From DAOTVD01 sp034437075 (lineage in GTDB: Bacteria; Chloroflexota; Anaerolineae; Aggregatilineales; J027), in contig DAOTVD010000016.1 in assembly GCA_034437075.1 (NCBI GenBank), positions 1 through 26,319 on the forward strand: DNA of 26,319 bases. The letters are read 5' to 3'. The stretch's first letter is position 1. Every line of letters begins with the position of its first letter. The notes beneath the pieces were generated by a model. It was not told the DNA's origin and made no database searches. It was given only the letters and a program-made list of their open reading frames with translations. Positions 7,410 through 14,721 of the stretch are shown here, one piece after another. A program made the position numbers and the translations under genes.

Positions 7410-8906
7410 TTAGTCCCATAGCCAGACGTTTTCGAAGCTGCACGAGGCTTCTTCGGCGGCGTAGTTGATAAACCCCACCCCCAGCGCACCAGCCCGGGGT
7501 GGGATGATCGACTGTGCCGCCAGCACGCCATTCACATACAGCGCCGTGAACTGATCTTGCTGGATGAGCAACAAGCGATATTCCGCGCCGCTGGCGGTGG
7601 TCAAGCGCGCGTAATTATTATGTTGCACCACGTCCGCTTGCCACCAGAATAGCCCGCCGCCGTTTTGCGTATCCGCGAAGGCCAGCAATTTATGCGCACG
7701 ATCCACAAAGCCCGCCACCAGGCCGCAGCCGACATCCTGCCCGCTCTGGATGGTGACATCCCCGCCCAAGATGAGCCCATCGTACACCGCGTCGGGGTCG
7801 GTGATGAGAAAATTGCGCTGGTCTGGCCCCATGACCGTGTAGCTGGTTTCGGCGCTAAGTAAAAATTGGCGCGTGCCGCCTTCCGAAACAATATCCGCAG
7901 CGGCTAGCTCGCCGACGATGTCAGCCGGGCGCGCGGCGTCCCAGGTATCAAGGCGTATCGGAAAGCCGGGCGGCTCGGCCAGGGGCAAGGCCAGGCGCAA
8001 TTGCTGCAAACTGACGGCGCTGGCCGTCACGACCACGCCCCAGCCGATTTGGTCATCCAGCGCGGGCGCTTCGATGTCGGTCAGGCGTCGGCCTTCGGCA
8101 TACGCGGCCACGCGATCCGCTTGCGCCAGCAGGCCCAACGTCACCCCGCCGACTTCCGGCAATGTCACCCGGCCTTCATCTAAGAGCGTTTCTTCTCCCG
8201 CGATATCATTCGCGCGCAAGAACCAATCGCCCGCCGGTGTGATGGTCAGCCGCAAGCCCGTGACTTGCCCATTCGGCGCGGTGCGCCCTCGTATAACAAG
8301 GCCCGCTTCGCTTGCGTCGCGCGTTTCGGCAAAGCGCAAGCGCGCCTGCACATAAAGCTCATCATTTTGGGGCAGGGGTTGCGGCACAAATAGGCGGGTT
8401 TGTGCTAGGCCGGATTCTAGCAGTAGACCATCTGCCGTGCGGGCCGCGCCGCTGTCGGCCCAATAGGGGCCGGGCATGGTTAGTGTTTCGGCCCATTGGG
8501 TGTGCATTTCGCCGGGGATGGCCTGCACGCGATAGCGCCCCGCGCCAAACGCGGCTTCGATGCGCAGCAGATACACATCCCCGCCCGGCACGACCAAGCG
8601 CGCATCCGGGCCGAACGCGGGCGCGTAATCGTCATTGCTGGCGATTGCTTCGCCATCCGGGCCGATGAGCGCCACGGCGGGGTCGAGCGTCCCCTCGATG
8701 ACTTCCACCACGATGGTGCTCGGCCCAGGGCCGGGGGCGTATTCCCAGGTTTGGGATGGCATCTCGGGGCCGAGCACGCCTTCGGCGGTGCTCATCAGGC
8801 GCAGCGCTTCGGGCGGGTCGGGTTGCGCGGCGGCGGGCGAGGCCAAAAACGGCCTCAGCCCAAAGAGGTATAATAAGCAGAGTATCAGGCAGGTGCGTAA
8901 GGTCAT
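7410..8906 (-). CDS. Secreted PPC-domain protein with two jelly-roll-like regions
   Basis: The 498-residue protein begins with a signal peptide (LILCLLYLFGLRPFLASPAAAQ). A beta-rich region at about 45-130 has PPC (bacterial pre-peptidase C-terminal) landmarks: DPAVALIGPDGEAIASNDD and YLLRIEAAFGAGRYRV. Two later regions (about 135-310 and 330-498) look like repeated concanavalin/laminin-G-type sandwiches (YVQARLRF, GLVIRG, then CGLVAGF, YRLLLIQQDQFTALYVNG, FENVWLW). No protease catalytic domain is present, so binding to polysaccharide or another surface ligand is more likely than catalysis. The start has little Shine-Dalgarno sequence. Domain names are from pattern recognition only. Confidence 0.72.
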   Translation of the reverse strand: MTLRTCLILCLLYLFGLRPFLASPAAAQPDPPEALRLMSTAEGVLGPEMPSQTWEYAPGPGPSTIVVEVIEGTLDPAVALIGPDGEAIASNDDYAPAFGPDARLVVPGGDVYLLRIEAAFGAGRYRVQAIPGEMHTQWAETLTMPGPYWADSGAARTADGLLLESGLAQTRLFVPQPLPQNDELYVQARLRFAETRDASEAGLVIRGRTAPNGQVTGLRLTITPAGDWFLRANDIAGEETLLDEGRVTLPEVGGVTLGLLAQADRVAAYAEGRRLTDIEAPALDDQIGWGVVVTASAVSLQQLRLALPLAEPPGFPIRLDTWDAARPADIVGELAAADIVSEGGTRQFLLSAETSYTVMGPDQRNFLITDPDAVYDGLILGGDVTIQSGQDVGCGLVAGFVDRAHKLLAFADTQNGGGLFWWQADVVQHNNYARLTTASGAEYRLLLIQQDQFTALYVNGVLAAQSIIPPRAGALGVGFINYAAEEASCSFENVWLWD

Positions 8907-8977
8907 AGCCGTTTGTCTGGTCGATTGCTATTTCGGCCCATGATGTTACCAGCCCGGCGCGCCCGCGCAAACACCGT

Positions 8978-9006
8978 TTACCCGGCGCTCAACCGTCGTA
9001 TACAAT
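8978..9006 (+). promoter_or_regulatory. Predicted promoter of the AzlD gene
   Basis: TTACCC (8978-8983), 17 nt, then TACAAT (9001-9006). The -10 matches five of six consensus bases; the -35 is weak. The same TTACCC/TACAAT pair with an 18-nt spacer stands before the receiver gene at 12161. Confidence 0.5.
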
Positions 9007-9039
9007 CACGGGTATTTAATGAGCCTTCAGGATGAGATG

Positions 9040-9360
9040 ATGAACGAGGTTTTGCTAATCGTGGGTATGGGCGCTGTCACCTTCGCGACACGCTACCCCT
9101 TGCTGGCGTTGGTGGGGCGCGTGCAATTGCCCGCGCGGGTGGTGGCGGCTTTGCGCTTTGTGCCCGTGGCCGTGTTGACGGCCATCATTGCCCCGGCCAT
9201 GCTGCGCCCGCAGGGCGAAATCGCGCTTTCGCCGGAAAATAGCTATCTGGTGGGCGGGATTGTCGCGATGGCGATTGCTTGGGCCACGGGCAATTTGCTA
9301 TATACCATCGCGGGCGGGTTGGCGTTTTTCTTGGTCTGGCGCCTAGTGCTGGGGGTATGA
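9040..9360 (+). CDS. azlD: AzlD-like branched-chain amino acid transport protein
   Basis: This membrane protein of about 106 residues has the AzlD pattern: an N-terminal helix (MNEVLLIVGMGAVTFATRYP), then ALRFVPVAVLTAIIAPAML, and two further helices to the end. In the known system AzlC and AzlD together export branched-chain amino acids, AzlD being the small partner. No azlC is adjacent, because the upstream gene is on the opposite strand and the next gene downstream is a glycosyltransferase. Of three in-frame ATGs (9019, 9037, 9040), the one at 9040 is best placed, 7 nt after AGGA, and matches the family start. Confidence 0.82.
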   Translation: MNEVLLIVGMGAVTFATRYPLLALVGRVQLPARVVAALRFVPVAVLTAIIAPAMLRPQGEIALSPENSYLVGGIVAMAIAWATGNLLYTIAGGLAFFLVWRLVLGV

Positions 9361-9421
9361 TGCATCAAGAATATCTGGTTTGCAAGAGGGCTTAACATGT
9401 TAACGAGCGCTCAATCCGTAG

Positions 9422-9441
9422 GGGCGAGGCCCGCCACGCCC
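9422..9441. repeat. Short G/C hairpin upstream of the glycosyltransferase gene
   Basis: GGGCG-a-GG-cccg-CC-a-CGCCC forms a stem interrupted by one A/A mismatch and is followed by eight A residues. It has no U tract in the plus-strand transcript, so it is not a terminator for azlD. Similar GGGGCGAGGC-type hairpins are common intergenic elements in related genomes (recollection, not checked). Confidence 0.4.
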
Positions 9442-9473
9442 GAAAAAAAACAAATAACAGGCGAGGCGCTATC

Positions 9474-11546
9474 ATGAAAATCAGCCTGGGCATGAATTTG
9501 CAATCCGGCCCCTGGGGCGGGGGCAATCGCTTCGGCCATGCACTGGTGGCGGCCCTGCGCGCGCGCGGCGTGGCGGTCGTCCACGATTTGCACGACCCCG
9601 ACATCGATCTGATTGTGCTGGCCGACCCGCGCATCGACTTGCAAATCACGGCCTATAATCATTTCGATGTCTTGCACTACTTGCGCCGGGTCAATCCGCG
9701 CGCGGTGGTTGTGCATCGTATTAACGAATGTGATGAGCGCAAAGGCCAGCAGGGCCAGGTGAATCCGCTGTTGCGCCAAGCGACGCGCATTGCCGATCAT
9801 CAAGTGTTTGTCTCCGATTGGTTGCGGCGCTTGCATCTGGCCCAGGGCATGGCCAGCGCGCAGAATAGCGTCATCCTGAATGGCTCGGATGCGGGCATTT
9901 TTAATGCGGATGGTCATCAACCCTGGGCGGGGGCGTTCCCAGTAAAGCTGGTAACCCATCATTGGGGCGTGCATCCGTTGAAAGGCTTCGCGATATACCA
10001 GCAACTCGACCGCTTGCCTCATGTTGAACTGACCTATATTGGCCATTTGCCCCAGGGCGTAACCTTTTCGCAACATGTGCCGCCGCTCACTGGCGCAGCG
10101 CTGGCAGCGGAAATCAAAAAGCATGATGTGTATGTAACGGCCTCGCAATTTGAGCCCGGCAGCAATCATCAAAATGAAGGGGCTTTGTGCGGATTGCCGC
10201 TGCTCTACATCGACCAAGCCTCGATGCCCGAATATTGCCGGGGCTATGGCGTGGCATTTACGCCGGAGAACGTCGCAGCCAAGCTGGATGAACTGCTGCA
10301 ACGTTATCATGAATTCGACCTGCGTGCTTATCCGCATACGGCAGCCCGGGCCACCGCGCAATATGCCGATTTGTTTAGCGCCATGCACGCTGAGCGCGAG
10401 ACCATCCTGGCCCGGCGCGCATGGCCGCAGGTCATCACGGGGGATGATCCGGCGGTGTGGTTGCGAGATGTCCGTGCGCCGGTGCTGGGTTATCTGCGCA
10501 GCTTGGCCCACGATCTGCCGGGGCGCTACGCCCCTGCGCATGAAGGCGTCACCGAGCAAGGCGCCGCGCTGAGCTTGCCCTATAGCCTGTGGGCCTTGGC
10601 GTGTTATCACGAATTGGACGAAACCCCGCCCGATTTAGCCGCTTGGCTGGCCTTTATCGCGGCTTTTCAAGTGCAGGAGCCGCCGCCCGGCTGGCGGATT
10701 GGCGCGGGCGCGTTTGTTGACCCGGCCTTGCTGGCCGCGCTGCGGGGCGCGGTGCGACGCTTGGTCCGTTGGCGCGCGCGTTTGGGCGGGCCATTCAGCG
10801 CGCCAGAAATCGCCATTCAGCGCCTCACTGGCCTGGCCATCGATACCCTGGCCGCTTATAAGATACCTGCCCCGGCAGCCTATCGCGGTTTTCCGACGAC
10901 GGCCCGCGCCCTGAACCGAGCCTTGCGCGCTTCGGCGACGGATGCGGTGCGGCATATGGCCGTCTTCGTGGCCCACGAGGCGCCGCGCTTTTTGCCCCAG
11001 GCGGGCGCCGCAGCGTTGCGTGCGACTTCTTCGGCCTGGATCGCTAGCGCGCATGATCCTCACACCGGGGGCTATGCGCGGGGCCTATCAGCCGCCGACC
11101 CGGTTGCGCGCATGGTGGCAAGTGCGCCCTTCGTTGAGGGGCTGACGACCCTGGGCGAGCCGCTCCATAGCCCGCAAAGGCTGCTGGACGACGCGCTGAC
11201 GGCTCGCCCGGCAGACCTCGAAGCGCTGCTGGCGACGGTCACGGTCTTGCGGGCGTGCGCTGCGCAAACGAACCACCGCCGCGCGGAGGTTGCCGCCCAG
11301 GCCGCTGGGCTTATTCCGGTGTTGCAAGCGCATTTCAATCCGCTAGACGGCGGGTTTATGTGGTTTGCAGCCTCCGCCGCACGTTATATAGAAGGTGTGC
11401 GCATTATGCGCGCGCGCCCCGCGAGTGATCTGGGCGGCACCTGGCTAGCTTGCCGCGCGCGCGCCCATCTGCTGGCCCTGATGTCGGATGTGGTAGAGGG
11501 CCAAACACCACACAACCCGCCGGGTGGCGGGTTGCGCATATACTGA
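9474..11546 (+). CDS. Glycosyltransferase (GT4-like) fused to an uncharacterised helical domain
   Basis: The first 305 or so residues look like a GT-B glycosyltransferase. The N-terminus has SGPWGGGNRFGHAL, a glycine-rich acceptor-side loop; later come NRINECDERKG-like text, VFVSDWLRR, SVILNGSD, and THHWGVHPLKGF. The segment YVTASQFEPGSNHQNEGALCGLPLLY carries the E-rich nucleotide-sugar site typical of GT4. Residues of about 320-690 form a long Ala/Leu/Arg-rich helical region with Trp and His landmarks (PYSLWALACYHEL, DPHTGGYARGLS, NPLDGGFMWFAAS) that resembles an alpha/alpha toroid but is not assigned to a family. GAGG sits about 10 nt before the ATG. A cell-surface sugar role fits the nearby O-antigen ligase-like gene, but substrate is unknown. 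Confidence 0.75.
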   Translation: MKISLGMNLQSGPWGGGNRFGHALVAALRARGVAVVHDLHDPDIDLIVLADPRIDLQITAYNHFDVLHYLRRVNPRAVVVHRINECDERKGQQGQVNPLLRQATRIADHQVFVSDWLRRLHLAQGMASAQNSVILNGSDAGIFNADGHQPWAGAFPVKLVTHHWGVHPLKGFAIYQQLDRLPHVELTYIGHLPQGVTFSQHVPPLTGAALAAEIKKHDVYVTASQFEPGSNHQNEGALCGLPLLYIDQASMPEYCRGYGVAFTPENVAAKLDELLQRYHEFDLRAYPHTAARATAQYADLFSAMHAERETILARRAWPQVITGDDPAVWLRDVRAPVLGYLRSLAHDLPGRYAPAHEGVTEQGAALSLPYSLWALACYHELDETPPDLAAWLAFIAAFQVQEPPPGWRIGAGAFVDPALLAALRGAVRRLVRWRARLGGPFSAPEIAIQRLTGLAIDTLAAYKIPAPAAYRGFPTTARALNRALRASATDAVRHMAVFVAHEAPRFLPQAGAAALRATSSAWIASAHDPHTGGYARGLSAADPVARMVASAPFVEGLTTLGEPLHSPQRLLDDALTARPADLEALLATVTVLRACAAQTNHRRAEVAAQAAGLIPVLQAHFNPLDGGFMWFAASAARYIEGVRIMRARPASDLGGTWLACRARAHLLALMSDVVEGQTPHNPPGGGLRIY

Positions 11547-11870
11547 GGAGGATCAATAAAGTAACGAGTATAACGAGTTCGGTTTGTGAGGTTCCCCCCG
11601 GTGGGCTTCGCCCTCCTATTTGGCCCTACTAGTTGATTTGATTTTGCCCTGTGACAAGCGCCCTGTCGGTATCCTATTGGGCCATTTTCGCGTAGCCGGA
11701 TGGTAGCGCGCCGCGCGATTGGCCCACATGGCCCGCCCAAAGTGGCCCGCGTGGTGGATGAGCGCCGCGCCCGCGCGCTACGCTAACAGGCACCCTTGCA
11801 CGCACAGAACATGCCATCCAAAGCAGAAATAAACGTAACTACTCATGGAGAACGCAAAACAAATCCGTAT

Positions 11871-11898
11871 AAAACCGAGGGCTTAAGCCCTCGGTTTT
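11871..11898. terminator. Perfect 28-bp palindrome, probable bidirectional terminator
   Basis: AAAACCGAGGGCTT is followed directly by its exact reverse complement AAGCCCTCGGTTTT. The RNA from either strand would form a CCGAGGGC stem flanked by A4 and U4, which is the layout of an intrinsic terminator working in both directions. It lies 325 nt after the glycosyltransferase stop. A protein operator of the same symmetry is the alternative. Confidence 0.6.
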
Positions 11899-11939
11899 GG
11901 CAGAAAAAACATTTGTGTTTGTTTTGAACTGTCCATCAG

Positions 11940-12073
11940 CCCTCACCCCAACCCCTCTCCCAAACGGGCTTTCAGCCCTGGGAGAGGGGCAAAAAGTGTC
12001 GGTTTCGGGTCGTTTTCTCCCTCTACCAGCCGCAAGGCGGCGTTTGGGAGAGGGGGATTAAGGGGGTGAGGGG
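11940..12073. repeat. Nested inverted repeat, MITE-like intergenic element
   Basis: The left arm CCCTCACCCCAACCCCTCTCCCAAACG (11940-11966) is matched by a right arm starting CGTTTGGGAGAGGGGG and ending GGGGGTGAGGG (12041-12073), with a small insertion. Inside the left half a second hairpin pairs CTCTCCC with GGGAGAG around AAACGGGCTTTCAGCCCT. The CCCTCACCCC-type arm is a familiar class of dispersed intergenic element in several bacterial groups (recollection, not verified). No transposase is near, and the ends were not tested for target duplication. Confidence 0.65.
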
Positions 12074-12097
12074 GAAGAATTGGCATAGCCTGAGCAG

Positions 12098-12127
12098 TTA
12101 CCCCAAATTCGCAGAATGGGCTACAAT
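12098..12127 (+). promoter_or_regulatory. Predicted promoter of the lone receiver gene
   Basis: TTACCC (12098-12103) and TACAAT (12122-12127) are separated by 18 nt. The -10 is five of six to consensus. The expected transcript start is close to 12134, about 27 nt before the chosen start codon. Confidence 0.5.
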
Positions 12128-12160
12128 GGAAACGTTACCGTATGCAGCCAGGATAAAACC

Positions 12161-12532
12161 ATGCGCATTTTGTATATCGAAGACGATGATGCCAACATTG
12201 CGTTGGTAAGCCGAGTCATCAACATGAGTGGGGATGACCTCTCGACGTATCGCAGCGCCGAAGACGCGCTAGAGCATGCCGACCTCCGTTCTTATGATGT
12301 CATCCTGACGGATGTGCACCTGGGCGACCATGCCATGGATGGGCTAGACTTTACAGAGGTGCTGCGCCGCCAGGGCATCCAGATTCCGATCATCGCCATT
12401 AGCGCCTTCGACGTAGATGAATTTGAAAAACGCAGCGCGGACGTCGGCTCCGACTTGTATATCGTGAAGCCCATCGCGCCCCAAGACCTGATGAATATTC
12501 TGGATGACATCCGCAACCAGATCACCTCGTGA
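12161..12532 (+). CDS. Single-domain response regulator (CheY-like receiver)
   Basis: The 123-residue protein is a receiver domain alone: acidic pocket E7/D8 (YIEDDD), phosphoacceptor D51 (ILTD), the conserved Ser (IIAISAF, in place of Thr) and Lys (IVKPIAP). The loop after D51 (VHLGDHAMDG) is longer than the usual xMPxxDG. The ATG at 12161 is preferred because AGGA lies 8 nt upstream and translation begins at the first beta strand; the frame is open to 12116 but would add 15 unlikely residues. It has no kinase neighbour and lies tail to tail with the O-antigen ligase gene, 6 nt apart. It could act in a phosphorelay or on a protein target. Confidence 0.9.
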   Translation: MRILYIEDDDANIALVSRVINMSGDDLSTYRSAEDALEHADLRSYDVILTDVHLGDHAMDGLDFTEVLRRQGIQIPIIAISAFDVDEFEKRSADVGSDLYIVKPIAPQDLMNILDDIRNQITS

Positions 12533-12538
12533 TGTCAC

Positions 12539-13741
12539 TCAGGATGCCGGGCGTTCATCGGCGGGTGGCGCCCACAGGCACCCCAGCGCGATACATCCTA
12601 GCGTACGCATGTGGGTATCGCTCCATAAGTAAAAATCGAAACAAAAGATAATGCCCAGCGCGACCCACGCCGCCCGCCAGGGGGGCCGCGCCTGCCACAA
12701 AGCCGCCCCGTAACCCCACGCCAACAAACCCAAGCCCGGCAGGCCAAGCTCTGCCCAACCGATCAGCACGGCATTATGCGCGGGCAAAATATAGGTATTG
12801 GGCGCATAAAGCATGCCGATGGCCAAAATCAAACCGCCCATCCCGGCCCCCAGCAGCGGATGCGCGCGGATAATCGTCCACGTATCGGCATAGGCAAAGG
12901 TTAGGCGGTTCACAATTTCGCCCCACGGATCACCCGCCGGGTCCCACAGCAGCGCGCGCGCCAATACCAACGCGCCGCCTAGCCCCAGCGCGAGCAGGCC
13001 CACCCCCGGCGGCGCGACCGTCGCCAACCCGCCTGCCAGGCCCAGCGCCGCCGTCCGCGAACCGGAAGCGACTACGCCCAAGAGCATCACGCCACAGGCC
13101 GCCATCAGCCCGCCCCGCGCGCGGGGTGTCTCGCGCCATAAGGCCCAACTCGCGCAGATTGTCAGCACCAGGTAACCCGCGAGTTGGTTCGGATTGCTGT
13201 TCAGGCCATAAGCGCGCATGATGCCCGCCGGGTTACGATACGGAAAACGCGGTTCGCCCAAGGCATATAGCCCCAGCGGTGCATTGGTGACGATCTGCCC
13301 CAGCGCGACCGTTGCTTGTAGCGTCCCACCCAGCACCAAACCCCACAAAATCGCGCGGCGGATGCTCGGCGGGCCATTGGCGATGACCAGTGCCAGGCAC
13401 AGCCCCAACAGCAGATGAAAAGCGCCCCACAAGGCCAACACGGGCGCGGGCGCCCACAGCGCGCTAACCGCCGCCCATATGACCAACCCCACCCAAGGAA
13501 GCACCCAGCGCCCGGCCAGCAACGTCTCGGCACGTTCCGGCGTATGCCAGGCTAGCCCGAACAAGACCAACCACAGCCCGAATAGGGGAATATCCGCCAC
13601 GAAGATGACCACAGCCTGAAAAATCGTGGGCGTGTTGTGTGGCTCTGGCGGTAACCACACGACTGCCGCTACATTCACCAGTGTCAGCGCGGCCACCAGC
13701 CCCGCCAAAGCCCCGATTCCGGCGCTTACCTGACGACTCAT
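12539..13741 (-). CDS. O-antigen ligase/polymerase-like membrane protein (Wzy/WaaL type)
   Basis: This 400-residue, very hydrophobic protein has about ten or more predicted membrane helices. RAYGLNSNPNQLAGYL near the centre and the following ASGSRTAALGLAGGLA stretch match the periplasmic loop region of the O-antigen ligase/polymerase family (PF04932), which joins or polymerises lipid-linked glycans. The C-terminal part has another LPAHNAVLIGWAELGLPGL motif of the same family. The ATG at 13741 is used; upstream in-frame ATGs at 13801 and 13771 add a polar leader of 20 or fewer residues that lacks support. It probably contributes to extracellular polysaccharide together with the glycosyltransferase at 9474. 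Confidence 0.82.
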   Translation of the reverse strand: MSRQVSAGIGALAGLVAALTLVNVAAVVWLPPEPHNTPTIFQAVVIFVADIPLFGLWLVLFGLAWHTPERAETLLAGRWVLPWVGLVIWAAVSALWAPAPVLALWGAFHLLLGLCLALVIANGPPSIRRAILWGLVLGGTLQATVALGQIVTNAPLGLYALGEPRFPYRNPAGIMRAYGLNSNPNQLAGYLVLTICASWALWRETPRARGGLMAACGVMLLGVVASGSRTAALGLAGGLATVAPPGVGLLALGLGGALVLARALLWDPAGDPWGEIVNRLTFAYADTWTIIRAHPLLGAGMGGLILAIGMLYAPNTYILPAHNAVLIGWAELGLPGLGLLAWGYGAALWQARPPWRAAWVALGIIFCFDFYLWSDTHMRTLGCIALGCLWAPPADERPAS

Positions 13742-13887
13742 CGTGCCTGGCCTGTTTTTTCCTATACTGTGCATAACCATAGCTGCTAGACCCCATGGCA
13801 AGATCAGTGGGTCAGAAGTGGTATTGTGCTAGGTAGCCACAACCCTTATGGTGGTATCAAGACCTATAAAGTATAAGGAGAAACCGA

Positions 13888-14415
13888 ATGAACTACAAAT
13901 CAAAACTGCGCACGTTCTTGTTATTCCCCCTGGTGTTAGCGTTACTGCTGGTCGGCTTGGTCGTCCTGGATGGTGGCGCGGTGGTCAACACCCTGGCGCA
14001 GGAATATGGCACGAGTGGCCAAGCACCGCTACCGCCGGGCGTGGATGACCGCATTGATGTCAATACGGGCGTGGTGACCTTCTTTCGTGATGAAGATAAT
14101 GATGCCGATAATGTCGTCGAAATCTGGGGCGCGTGTACCGCGACATCGTGCAGCGACCTAGCGCGCGTGACCGGGGCGACCTTCGCCGGGCGCCTGCCCG
14201 ATCCCGAAGTCCAAGGCCCGCTGACCGACCCGCTGCTGGTGCGTTCGGCCAACGAAGGCTACACAGTGCGCTATTTCTATCTGGGCAGCCAAATCCAGAA
14301 TAATGAACCCGTGTATTTTATTCAGATCAATGTGTACGACCAGGCCGATGTCCTGCGCGATGACAACACCATTCTCGTGATCCGAGGTGGCGTGATCGTC
14401 GATATTGAAAGCTAA
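13888..14415 (+). CDS. Small secreted protein of unknown function
   Basis: The 175-residue product has a clear signal peptide or N-terminal anchor (FLLFPLVLALLLVGLVVLDGGA). The mature part is acidic and beta-rich, with two close cysteines (WGACTATSCSD) that could form a disulfide. The sequence alternates short strands and charged turns (FFRDEDNDADNVVEIW, VRYFYLGSQIQ, YFIQINVYDQADVL). No family is recognised. AAGGAG lies 7 nt before the ATG. A weak promoter, TTGTGC (13824) with TATGGT (13847), is possible. The gene is divergent from the O-antigen ligase gene and separated from the signalling island by repeats. Confidence 0.75.
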   Translation: MNYKSKLRTFLLFPLVLALLLVGLVVLDGGAVVNTLAQEYGTSGQAPLPPGVDDRIDVNTGVVTFFRDEDNDADNVVEIWGACTATSCSDLARVTGATFAGRLPDPEVQGPLTDPLLVRSANEGYTVRYFYLGSQIQNNEPVYFIQINVYDQADVLRDDNTILVIRGGVIVDIES

Positions 14416-14424
14416 GGCACCTGT

Positions 14425-14463
14425 CCCCTTTATGGCGCGCAGCCATCCCCTAGGCTGCGTGCC
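14425..14463 (+). repeat. 39-nt direct repeat, copy 1
   Basis: CCCCTTTATGGCGCGCAGCC begins the repeat and CCCCTAGGCTGCGTGCC ends it. It matches copy 2 at 14497-14535 except for one base. Each copy contains an internal hairpin pairing CGCAGCC with GGCTGCG. The two copies are 72 nt apart, start to start. Confidence 0.85.
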
Positions 14464-14496
14464 GCCGACAACCAATCACCTCGCGCACAGGCATTA

Positions 14497-14535
14497 CCCC
14501 TTTGTGGCGCGCAGCCATCCCCTAGGCTGCGTGCC
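14497..14535 (+). repeat. 39-nt direct repeat, copy 2
   Basis: This is the second copy of the element, with TTTG in place of TTTA at the one differing position. Two copies of a hairpin-forming unit downstream of a secreted-protein gene could serve as a tandem terminator or transcript-stability element. With only two copies and a hairpin-forming repeat of this kind, no CRISPR array is indicated. Confidence 0.85.
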
Positions 14536-14569
14536 TGGCCACCCGACCTAGCCATTTGGCCAGGTAAAC

Positions 14570-14590
14570 GGGCTAGGGGCGGCCTAGCCC
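14570..14590. terminator. Perfect stem-loop after the secreted-protein gene
   Basis: GGGCTAGG-ggcgg-CCTAGCCC is an 8-bp perfect stem with a 5-nt loop. It is followed by C residues rather than T, so it is a weak candidate terminator, and lies 10 nt before the -35 region of the signalling island promoter. Confidence 0.4.
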
Positions 14591-14599
14591 CCCTACCGG

Positions 14600-14629
14600 G
14601 AGACACCTCCCCCCCGCACAAGTTATAAT
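14600..14629 (+). promoter_or_regulatory. Promoter of the signalling island
   Basis: A consensus -10 TATAAT (14624-14629) is preceded, 18 nt upstream, by GAGACA (14600-14605), four of six to TTGACA. The transcript would start near 14636 and have a leader of about 85 nt. Confidence 0.6.
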
Positions 14630-14650
14630 TCAGACACCTTTTGTGATTTG

Positions 14651-14692
14651 AAAGGTAACATGGACATTCAGGCCATTGGACATGTTGCCTTT
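14651..14692 (+). promoter_or_regulatory. Leader hairpin with U-rich tail before the first kinase gene
   Basis: AAAGGTAACATG (14651-14662) and CATGTTGCCTTT (14681-14692) form a 12-bp RNA stem, fully paired if one U-G wobble is allowed, with an 18-nt loop. It is followed by TATAT. It sits between the promoter and the ATG at 14722, so it could act as an attenuator or a protein or RNA-binding site controlling entry into the operon. Confidence 0.55.
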
Positions 14693-14721
14693 TATATCGA
14701 TTACACAGCGGACACCAACGC

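Larger units (their letters stand above)
11547..12097. other. Repeat-rich intergenic region, no gene seen
   Basis: About 550 nt without a credible frame. From left to right it holds a short repeated CGAGT (AACGAGTATAACGAGTT near 11562), an inverted pair GTAGCGCGC (11703-11711) and GCGCGCTAC (11773-11781), a perfect 28-bp palindrome (11871-11898) and a nested inverted repeat (11940-12073). The segment ends at the promoter of the receiver gene. No mobile-element gene is present. Confidence 0.6.

Noticed and set aside
9411..10610. 399-codon minus-strand frame opposite the glycosyltransferase gene
   Set aside because: The plus-strand frame is longer and carries glycosyltransferase motifs and a ribosome site; the minus frame has low-complexity, His/Arg/Gln-rich text with no family features.
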